Both the position numbers and the translations under genes were made by a program. Below are positions 44,654 through 56,600 of a stretch of DNA of 64,000 bases, in pieces. The stretch comes from Cyrtodaria siliqua. Taxonomy: Eukaryota > Mollusca > Bivalvia > Adapedonta > Hiatellidae. The number at the start of each line of letters is the position of its first letter. The first letter of the stretch is position 1. The stretch spans positions 457,227-521,226 of the forward strand of contig JAWPHD010000286.1 of the NCBI GenBank assembly GCA_037043455.1. The letters run 5' to 3'. Under the pieces are notes generated by a model that worked only from the letters and a program-made list of their open reading frames with translations, was not told the DNA's origin and did no database searches.

Positions 44654-47600
44654 CTGAAATATTTACAGAGCAAAATAGCAAAAATTATACGGCACTGAAC
44701 AGATTGTTGTTTAAATGGTCATCAGCACTTTTTTAGGTCATTTCGTGCCAACCCAGAGATAGGGGAAGGAGACATAAACCCCAGGAACCATGCTCTACTC
44801 TTACTATAGAATGTACATTTGGTTCTTTAACCTTTAACCTGCTACATATATATATAATGGACTGTTCTTTCTTTGAATTAAGACCATTACATTTATGGGA
44901 AAAAGGGGTGTTTTGGGGGAAATGACTGATCAGCAGCCAGACATTGTAAACCCTGATCAGTGAGTTGAATTGAATTGAATTGGGGTTTGACGGCGCACCA
45001 ACACAAAAAAGGTTATATGGCACCGAACAGGGATGAACATGCCAGGCTCATTCTCCATTTACATCTAGATAAAATATGGAGAATGGGCCTAGAACCTTCT
45101 AACCTGCAGAACTGCAGAGTTGCTGCAAATTCTATTGTAGACACTCCATTTACGACAGAGCCACGTCTCCACATTTGCATATGCGGTGTCATGAAGAAAA
45201 CCTTGAATGAGCATGATAAAAAAAATAGAAAATGAACATGATGGTGGGCGGGGTGGAGGTCCTACCCCTCTGCCTCTAGTGGGATTTGCAATGGTTGGAT
45301 TCTACCCCGTCAATCACACAGGGAACCTATCACCTCCAGATTCAGATTCAAACATGCTATCCACTGGGCCACCCACTGCAGCCCCTAAAAATTATATGGA
45401 AGTTGCCATCTTTTAATATCAATAGTTCCCTTGACAAAAATAGAGGGCTCTAACTATATTAAAGTCTGTTCTTTGCTACATATATAAAAATGCCTTAACT
45501 CAAACCACCTTGAAAGTAACCTCTTATATTAAAAAGTCAGATTCTTCACAAACTGATTTTCTGATATCTCTGCAACTTTTCCAGCTAGACCTTTATCTGA
45601 TTATTCATTTTACGATCCATCAACTCAGAGTTTCTGCTGTAGGATGGGGAAAATAATAATAATTTGAAAAAGCTAATTATTTATTTTTCGTCAGAAAGGA
45701 AAGAGAATGATATGTTCAATTGAAATCTGGTAGGTGGCAAAATAAAAACAAGAAATCAGTTGAAGTGATGGATGCTCCCAGAATAAAGGTACACGTGAAA
45801 TACAATCGGATGAAAAATGTAAGAGTTGAGCGGACAAGCTTTATATCTGAAAAACTTCGAAGACCCCTAACTCCGGCAAAAAAAAATTGATCAACCATAA
45901 CGTTCTGACAATATGTGCTACTAGACATCATATTCATACTTCCTACCAAGTTTCATGAAAATCAGATGAAAAATGTAGGAGGAGTTAAGTGGAAATACTT
46001 TACATTTCAAAAATTTCAAAGTCCCGTACTCGGCCAAAAATTATTCAACCAGAACATCCTGATAATTTGCGCTACTAGACATCATACATATACCTCCTAT
46101 GAAGTTTCGTGAAAATGGATGGAAAAATGTAGGAGTTGAGCGAACAAGAAAGTGGGACTTGATGGCAACTAATAAAGACTAAAATTCCCTAAAGAAAATA
46201 GAAATTCTTATTTTGATTTATCGGAGGTTGGTTCGTTAGACGTATAATCAAATGATAAAGGCCTAAACACCATTTACGATCCTACTGTACATCTAGGAAT
46301 TATGATATTTGATCATGCAGCACTAGTACAAGCACTGACCATGACTGCGTCATCACACCAGTCCAGCTGAGGTTTTCCTGGTTTGAGATTCCTCCTATGT
46401 TCGTCTGCTGCTTGTAATATAGGCACAATGCTGGTTTTGTACTCCTGGGAAGAGAACCTGCAATAAGACAATATCATGGGATACATGGATCGCCTGGATA
46501 ACGTCCTCCTCAAATGGACAGGGCAGAGTTCAGTAATTTATGTGTTACTAAGATGCACATCAACTGAATATTACCATAGGGATCTGACATGTCTTACGGA
46601 CTACCTGAAAGTCTGCCTGGATAACATTAAGGGAATATGCATCAAAATACTACATGAAGTTTTTTTTCTGAAATGGGACATACGATACCGGTGTAGCAGT
46701 CAATGGGACATACGATACCGGTGTAGCAGTCAATGGGACATACGATACCGATGTAGCAGTCAATGGGACATACAATACCGGTGTAGCAGTCAATGGGACA
46801 TACGATACCGGTGTAGCAGTCAATGGGACATACGATACCGGTGTAGCAGTCAATGGGACATACGATACCGGTGTAACAGTCAAATTTATCCCCCTCTGAA
46901 AGTTTCCCCGGGGAAAGAATTGGCTAGCTGATTCTTTCCCCGTGGAAATTTTAGCAGGGGGGAAAGAATTGGCTGTTAACCGGCAGCAGTAAATGTACAT
47001 TCAAAATGGTGTGGATGTCACCCCTGGTGACCACATACTTCTATTTTTAAATAAAAGTCATTTCAATTAGGACATTTACTTGGCTAACTTTTGGGTTAAT
47101 TAAAATATTTCTGCACTGAATGTCTATCTGGGAAAAATCTGGGAAAAATCCATAGGTAGTATTCACCTCCTTGCAAAATATACTGCGACACCGTTTGAGA
47201 TGTTTATGTTCAGGTGACAATCGCCGGCTAAAAACGGCCCAGATGACTATGCATTCTGTGCAAAATTTGGCACTTCTTGGATTGTTTCCAACAATTATGG
47301 AGATTTTTATTGTCAAAGTAGTGCATGCATAACAGGTGTATTTATTCAATATTGCTATAATGCAGGCCTATGAGGATTTAATTAGATGCATTATCCTTAA
47401 TGCATGCGCATATTTCAATGAAACTGAAGCACATTATGAGGGTTTTCTCTTAATTTTGTATTGGCACAAATTAACTGTACCATCCACTCTGCTTCCTTTT
47501 TTAAACATAAATATAAACATGTTTGTCTGCAATCATTTAGAGATGAATAATTAACACATTCTTAGTGATAAAGTCTTTGTTGAGGGGTTATATATCCCCC

Positions 47601-50600
47601 TCATATTCTCCATATAATCGGCCATTTACCCACACCTAAATATCCCCCATATATCCCCTAAATTTTGCCCAATTACCCCCCTAAAATTTCCTCTGGAAAT
47701 TTGGAACATCATCAACACACTGAAAAATATAAAAATGAACCAAATTACCTTAAAGGACTCTTAAAAGTAAGTTAAGATAAATGCATTGCATCTGAAATAA
47801 GTATTTAAAAACTTGGATTATTTTTAGAAAAAATAAATAATATGAATGACAGCACAGGTATTTAAGTCACTATCATTTTAAATTAACCATTATTATACAT
47901 ATAATGCCATGGTCATCTGTTTTGACATTGTTTTGTAATGAATCTATTGGGCATCAACCAAGTATAGAACAACTAACCTTTAAGAACAATACTTATTACA
48001 ATATATATTTTTGTTGTGAACAAAGTGAGCTAACTACATGATTTAACCCTTAACCTGCTAAGCACGACTATAATAGCCTTTGCGTCCATTGTAAACCCAG
48101 ATCAGCCTGGCCTACCAGTAACTCGCAGGCTGATCAGGATTTACAATGTCTGGCTGCTGATCAGTCGTTTTTCCCCAAAACACCACTTTGTCACATTAAT
48201 GGAATGGTCTTAATTCAAAGAAAGAATAGTCCATTATATATATGTAGCGGTTAAAATATTGCTCTATGACTTACTTAATGATGTATTTTTCCCCCGGGTC
48301 TCTTCCTAGATGGAACAACAATGGTAGAGCCGTGTGGTTCACTTGATCATGTGTCGTCACATTCTCGATGGACTCACCCGGGCAGAAATTTACACCCTGA
48401 AACAGTAACGAGAGGTCAGCCGGCAGTTTGTACAGTCTCTGTTCTAACATTAACAGATGGCTTCTATCATCAAAAGATGCAATGAGGACCGGATTACACA
48501 CAGTAAAATATTTAGTCCCAATTATAAGCATGGTTTATTATACGATATGTTCAGACGAACCTTAATATTTATTTTATTTGAAAAAAAAATGCATGTAAGC
48601 AACATTTAATTTAGTTTAAGGTGTCGCATTATTGATAGTAACGCTTCTGATATAAAAGAAATCCGCGGATTCACATGTCTCGCCTAACGGGGGCGGGATT
48701 TAAAAATAAAAGATAAATGATGCTTAAATGAAAGTTTGTAAACATCTGAATAACTAAAAACAATGGAGTTTACAGTTTGCTGAGATGACATTTAAGTGCA
48801 TTTGTTTAAAAACAAAATGCCATTATATAAAAAAGAAATAACAAAAAGAAATAAAACAAAAACATCAGCTCCAAAAAAGTAGGTCAAGGTCAAAGATGAA
48901 ATCCATGCATCCAAAATCCATGCATCCAAAAAGATGCACTACCCAAGACACAACTATGTCAAAATAGAATGTTTTGTCTTCCAAAGATAAAGCTATAAAC
49001 TAGGTTTAAAGCATCTAGTGCATAATTATAGTTTATGAGAAAGTGATGTAAATGTAACAATTAAATGAATCTGCCCTTTGCTTGGATGGTGAAGGTCACA
49101 TCCACATTTGCTTTTTGACATGTACTATCCAAGAAATAACTATAAGCAAAGTTTGAAAGGTCTAATGCATAAAGTTTGTGAGAAAGTGACCTAAACGCAA
49201 ATGTTGAAGGTAAAAATTATTAAGTTATCTGCCCCTTGCTTTTAGGGTCAAGGTCACATCAACAATTGCTTTGTCACGTTGCGATGTACCACCCAAGATA
49301 CAACTATAAGCAAAGTTTGAAAGGTGTAGTGCATACAGTTTGCGAGAAATTGACCTCAACGCAAAAGTTGAAGGTAAAAATTATTAAGTTATCTGCCCTT
49401 TGCTTGGAGGGTCAAGGTCACTTTCACATTTTCTTTGTGACGTTGCAATGTACCACCCAAGACACAACTATAAGCAAAGTTTGAAAGGTCTAATGCATAA
49501 AGTATGTGAGAAAGTGACCTAAACGCAAATGTTGAAGGTAAAAATTATTAAGTTATCTACCCCTTGCTTGGAGGGTCAAGGTCACTTCCACATTTGCGAT
49601 GTACCACCCAAGATACAACTACATGTATAAGCAAAGTTTGAAAGGTGTAGTGCATACAATTTGCTAGAAATTGACCTCAACGCAAAGTTGAAGGTAAAAA
49701 TTATTGTTATCTGCCCTTTGCTTGGAGGGTCAAGGTCACATCCAAATTTGCTTTGTCACATTGCAATGTACTCAAGATACAACTATAAGCAAAGTTTCAA
49801 AGGTCTAGTGCATACAGTTTGTGAGAAAATGACCTAAACGCAAAACTTGAATGTTGACGCCTTCGCCGCCGCTGGAAAAGCAACACCTATGTCTCTTTTT
49901 TTTCTTCGGAAAGGCGAGACAAAAAACAACAAAACAGCATCCTTTTTTCTCTAACAAACTGGCACTGTGTACAAGGTAAATTTACAACTATGAAATGAAC
50001 TTTCACATTGATATTTTCTATTGTAAAGGGACAAAATGTAACACTGTTACAGAAGTCTAAAAATTATTCCTTATTTACAAGGAAATTTATTCCACGCAAT
50101 ATGTGTTATCATACGTTAAGCACCAGGGTTAGTTAACCTTTAACCCACTAAGCACGACTATAATAGCCTTTGCCATCATTGTAAACCCAGATCAGTATGC
50201 GAGTAACATAAATGGAATGGTCTTAATTCAAAGAAGGAACAGTCCATTATATATATGTAGCGGGTTCAGGGTTGTTAATTAAGCATTTTAAGTTTGTTTG
50301 TTTGTATGGTGTTTTACGTCATTTTCAACACATGTAAGGTTATACGGTTAATTTTTTGTGGTGGAGGCAATGACCCACTTTTCCTGGGTAGAACCAGTAC
50401 TGTAAGCCTCCTGCCATCCGAAGAATCGACACTTCCTCACTTACAAAAGCATTTTAAGCCAAATTTCTTTCTAAATCTTTTGCCCGCTGAATTCAAGTCT
50501 TAGACCTAAACAAACTGGTGCTAACACCACAGTTAGACTGAATGGCATTTTTATCATGAAATGGAACATTTTTGAAATTAAAGATTTTACTAGAAATAAC

Positions 50601-53600
50601 CTTACGTACCCCATTTATCATAATAGTATCTTAAGGGTGGGGATGGGCAGAAGGAACACAAATAAGGATTCCAGGTACTGGGGATGGAGAGGCAGTATGA
50701 GTAAAATACTTACAGCTTTAAATTCTGCAACAGAATTGGTCCACGTCCAAAAGTGGGCTTTATATTCTCCCAATCTGAGGGCCATCAGCTCGTTACCACG
50801 GTAATAAAACATTGGTCTGAAATATACAGCATATTGTCTGGAAGAAAGCGTTATCTTTCTCAAGTCGTACAGCCGTAAGCTCAGTAATAAAGCAATCGTC
50901 TGAAACATGTCTATTTATATTTTCATAGTCTGCTGAACATTGTCTTACTGCCAAGAAGAAGCCATAATTTACAGGTCCATGTCCATAATTTACATGTCCC
51001 TATAAGTAATTTTAACACCTAAATGTATATATTAAATAAATAGTAACTCTTCTTCAAATTTTCGAACATTTGTTCTTTTTCAAGAAAAAGCACAGAAATA
51101 CAACTTTTAAGTAAAATCCATCTTGTTGTTTAAATGGCTGACATTTAAACAACAAGATGATAATGTCAGTCATTTAAACAACAAGATGGGTTTTACTTAA
51201 AAGTTGTATTTCTGTGCTTTTTCTTGAAAAAGAACAAGTGTTCGAAAATTTGAAGAAGAGTTACTATTTATTTAATATTGAATTAACTTTCCTTTTGAAA
51301 GACTATACAGATATGAATACTAAAATTGTGTCTGTAGAAATGAATGCCCTCACTTTGATTTATGCAACTAAAATAAGGCTATAACTCCGCCGATTGTCAG
51401 TGGATCCGAACAGCGTCAAGATTTGTACAACTAGACTTCTAACTGATCCTTCCTACCAAGTATCATCAAAATATGTTGAGAAGTTCAGGAGAAGTAGTCT
51501 GGGCAAGAAAGTATGGTATAAGTATCTATGGTAATGTACATATGAACTGACAAGGACAACACTATTCACCCCTCTCCCTTATATGGTAGGGGCATACAAA
51601 TAATAACTAACTATTTACTTGTATGTTTGTTTATTTACAAACAGAATCTTAATTATACAAGGCAGTAGTTACCCACCTGTTGACAACTTTGTTGCTTAGA
51701 AGCACCTCAGACAGGTCTATCCCATCCACCACTCTGTCGGTGGGAGGCTCCTGACCAGCAAGTATCACCAATGTCGTATATAGGTCCATCAGCGAGCCGA
51801 GTTGATGGGACACCTAAAACACATAAACTCTCACAACTATATGTAATACTAGTATGGTCTCATCGAGTTGGTTGATTTAAACATCGAGATGGGCATAGCA
51901 AGTCCATTTCATCTGTCTGCCATACTCTTTAACTTCCGATAACTGGTAGTAAGAGTAGACCAATCATTGACAGGAAATATTTTCAAATAAATGATTTACA
52001 ACTGTGCAAAAACAAAGGAAAAATCAGCAACCATGCTACAAATGCCCATCTCGATGTTTAAATCAATCAACTTGATAAGACCATACTCTATTACCTAACG
52101 CTACTGATATTATAAGCCTGTAGCTGTAAAAGCACAAGGCCATATCCAATGACCTACCAAGATTTGAAGACTGTAGGTTAATGGAGTCTTAACTGAGCTA
52201 AATGCAACCTAAAACATTAAGACATACACCATCATAATTGATCTTACCCATTACTTAGATATCTCCACCCTATTGTTGATTTTGACAATAGGTTGTACAC
52301 GTATTATAATTAAGTTGCACGTGCTAATGTTTGTCGGAGGTATGATATTGATCTGATTGGTTGAAATGGATTTTGATTGACAACTGGTGCAAGATCAGTT
52401 ATAAGTTAACACTATATCAATATTATAAGTGTGCAGCTGTAAACGTGCAAGTCAATGTTCATTGAGTACCAAGGCATCTTGTATAAAGTTTCAAGACTGA
52501 AGGTGTAAATGCTGTCTTAGAAACTGAGCGAAACGCAAGTCGAATGGACTTGACAAGCATTTCATTAATGCAGCTCAACAATCAAACCATTGCTCAAACA
52601 AAATACGAACAGATTATACCTGTCCTGGCTGTATCTTGGTGGGCCACCATGCTATTGACGGCTCCCTCATGCCTCCCTCAAATGTTGTCTCTTTACCACA
52701 AAGGAATGGGCCATTACTGCCCCCTATATGAACAAAATACATTCTGATATTATGACATTGTGCTGTTCAACATATGCTGAACATTCTGATTTTATAAACA
52801 AGAGGGCCAAATGGCCCTGAATTGCTCACCTGGTGACCCTTGTCCATTGTAGACGCTAGCAAAAGTGGGTCTAATAAAAGAGACAATGGATAGACGATGA
52901 TCAAGTTTTAAACAAGAGGCCCAAGAGGGCCTGTGGACGCTGTACTTGCTAAAACGGCTCTTATATCAAGGGTTGTCATCCCAAAATTCCCATCAGTACT
53001 TATTTAAAAAACATTGCAAAAAAACCCCACAAAACAACAACACCCACAACAGAAACTTAATGCTATGCTAATCCATGCTAACAATTTAAACAAGTGGCAC
53101 TAGTTCTAATTTGGAATGGTTATTTAGGGACTCGAGGCACAACAATTGTTTAAATGGGTTTTGACCACCTGTAGAGGGGCCCCTTTATGCAGGCGGTCAA
53201 AACCCATTTTATGTAATTGTTGTGCCTCGAGTCCCTAAATAACTAAATTAGAACTATGGATTGTTTTTAGTAAAAACAGATGTTTCCCCTACAGGAGAAA
53301 GGGCCATAAATCCGCCAAAAATCATTCAACCAGAACAAGACAATGATAATTATATGCAACCAAGTTTCGTCGAAAGCCGAATAGTGGTTAAGGAGAACTA
53401 GTCCGGACAAAGTTTGTGTATTAAAACGTTTTAAACTCCAACAAATATCATTCAACCGGAACACAACAACGATATGCGCAAATAGGCTTGGCCATTTTAG
53501 CTAATCTGATTTTACTGGGGGGAAAAACGTAAAAAAAGAGATTCAGGTATTGAATATTCCTGCCAAGTTTCACTGAAATCCAGCCAGAGGTTCGGGAAAA

Positions 53601-56600
53601 CTAGTCGGACTGTCTGGATAAAGTTTGTGTATAAGGGGCCAAAACTCTGCCAAAACTCTTTCAACAGGAACACGGCAAACAACTAGGTTTGATACTGATT
53701 ATCCTTGCCAAGTTTCGTTGAAATCTGGCCAGGGGTTCAGCAGAGCTAGTCCGAACTTTCATTGATATTAATAATCTGGTAAAGATCGGATGAAAGGTCG
53801 GATAAAAAAAGGAGGCCCTCGAGTGTTGAGAAGACAAAATATAGCAATTTTCGTTAACTCAAGGGCAACTCCAGTGTTACTGGTTTTCGAACTCGTCCAA
53901 GCTTTCATTAATACTAAAAATCTGGTAAAGTTTGGCAAAGATCGGATGAAAAATGGAGGCGCTGGAGAGATTGTTGACAAAATATAGCAATTTGTTTAAT
54001 TCAAGGGCAATAACTCCGATGTTACTGGTCCGATCTGGCCTCGTTTTCGAACTCATCCGAGCTTTCATAGATATTAATAATCTGGTAAAGTTTGGTAAAA
54101 ATTGGATGAAGAAGTTGCCAGAGTGACGTTATTTTTTACATCAAAAAGTTAACGGACGGACGACGGACAAAATACAATGGCATAAGCCAGTAGAGCTAAA
54201 AATCAAGACTGCTTCGGATTTGTAGGGTGATTTTGTCGTTATCTGGCAGGTTAGTTTCTTAACATAAATAACGTGTGGATGAATGGTTAATCATTTAACA
54301 ACCTACCATGTATTTTACCCACTTTTGCAGCACCATTATCAGACGAGAAAAATACAAACGTATTCTCCTGTATTCCGAGTTGTTTCAGCCTGCTCAGGAT
54401 TTTACCAACTCCATAATCCAACTCTCGCACCACGTCGCCATACCTTCAACATCGAGAACAGAATATAACAACTCACCCGACAGTTTTGCATATGCTGCAG
54501 CGCCGTTATCAGACGAGAAGAATACAAAAGTATTTTCGTGTATTCCTAATTGAACAAGTTTGTTGAGGATTTTACCGACACCATAGTCTAACTCACGTAC
54601 CACATCTCCATACCTAGGGAAATGCAATGGGAAATTCATGTTTGAAACTTAATCATATGAATTCCATGTGTTAAGCTTTATTTATGGAGCGAAGAGAAAA
54701 TTAATTTGGAGTGAGGGGAAATAGCCCATTTATATTCTATTTTGTTGAAGTATCTATAAGAACTGTATCTGTAGGTTTTAATGAATATTAACCCTTAATC
54801 CGCAACATGTACTCACAGGCTGATCTGGGTTTACAATGGACGCAAAGGCTGTTATAGTTGTGCTTAGTGGGTTAAGGGTTAATGTACATTTTGCAATTTT
54901 TTGACTTGTAAGTGAGGAAGTCGATTCTTACGGACGGCGAAAGGTGTACAGTACTGGTTCTACCCAGGAAAGGCGGGTGGTCTGCCTCCACCACAACAAA
55001 TCGACCATCATATATAACCTTTTATCACATAACGTCCCTTGTTAGCAGTGTCGAACACTCATTTAATATTCTATTGTATGACACACCTGTAATACAACCT
55101 GGAACGATTTTGATTGGTTGAGTTAAACCTTTAACACTACGCAAGTTTATTAACTGAAACTATTTTATTTATTACAAATTCACCCAGATCTGAGTCATAA
55201 ACTTATTATTGTGACAGCTTATAAAAATAATGCACGTTATACAAAACATTGTTGTTGGTTTGTTAAAAAGTTGGCGTAGACTGCTATTTTGTAAAGAGGT
55301 AAAACACAAACTCTTTTATATGCAGCGTTATGTGTGAGACGCGACGTTACAACGTCACATATTTTATGACGTTTTGGCGCTAAAGTGTGTCTGACGTCGT
55401 GGCGGTTCTATGTCCATCTGAATTATTTTAAACTAATTTGATTGCAGTGTTATATGATAAAAAGAATCTTAATCTGGTTCCCATTCCATATAAGATTTAT
55501 GAAACTCGTCATGAATTATTTTTAATTTTAACTCGCCGAAAGGCTCGTTAAAATTAAAATTATTCATAACTTGTTTCATAAATCTTATATGAAATGGGAA
55601 CTCGTTTAAGATCCTCTATATATGTGTTGAAAATGGCGTAAAACTCTATACAAACAAACAAACAAAATTATAGTCATATACTTGATTGAAGTTACAACTT
55701 TTTTTGCAACATTTAACACTGGTGTCAATGGGAAAAGTAACTGGTGGTATCATACCTTGACATGAGACGAGAGTGTATAGTATTAATCATTCCCACTAAC
55801 TAACAGTTGTCTCCCTTTTACCATCGTTGAGACTGAATGATTCCTATTCGTTGTTCGGGGCGCTCGTTTCAGTTAAAGTTTTTTTCAGCATTAACATGAC
55901 CAATTTTAACAATACATACTTAAAGGGACACATGGCAATCTTGAAGTGTTTGAAATGGGTGTCTCAATTTATATATCCAGTATCATTTTTACTTTTACCC
56001 TGGTTACATTTAAATAAATCAAATTTTAAGCATTCACTATTTCGTCTTATTATACTAAGTTTTAATATATTATTGGTGCAATAATATCAAAAATTAATAA
56101 TATGCAAAAACAAATGGCTTAATACAATTCTTATAATTAACATTAATGAATGAACAAATGCAATTTATGTAGAAAACTAATGGGACGAGGCTAGTTCTTA
56201 AACAAGAGGCCCAAGAGGGCCTGTGGACGCTCTACTGGCTAATATGGCTCTTATGACATCAATGAAGCGAGTGACTATCGTCTTAAAGAGGCAAAATATA
56301 CTATTTTTAACTTTATCAAGAGCAGTAACTCCGTCATTACGGGTCCGATCTGGCTGGTTTTCCAAGTTGGCCAGTAGAGATAATAAAAATAAAAATAAAA
56401 AATTCAAAAAAAAAGAAAAAATAAAAATAAAGAATATAAAAAAAAAATTCAAAAAAAAAAAAAAAAACATTTAAAAAAAAAAATTAAAACAAAAAATATG
56501 AAAAAAAATAATAATAAAAAAAAGAAAAAATAAAGAAATTAAAAAATTTAAAACAAGCGTTGATGTAAAACTGTGACCCCCGGGGCGGGGCCAGATGTGA

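Noticed and set aside
46476..46931. Frame encoding a decapeptide repeat ([10 protein letters not shown])
   Set aside because: It is created by a 30-bp minisatellite inside a GALNS intron; the opposite strand gives an equally long repeat frame.
54307..54319. Shorter donor for GALNS exon copy B (GTAAAA at 54318)
   Set aside because: It keeps phase but deletes four residues relative to copy A and other GALNS proteins. The GTAGGT site at 54306 gives an exon of exactly 137 nt.
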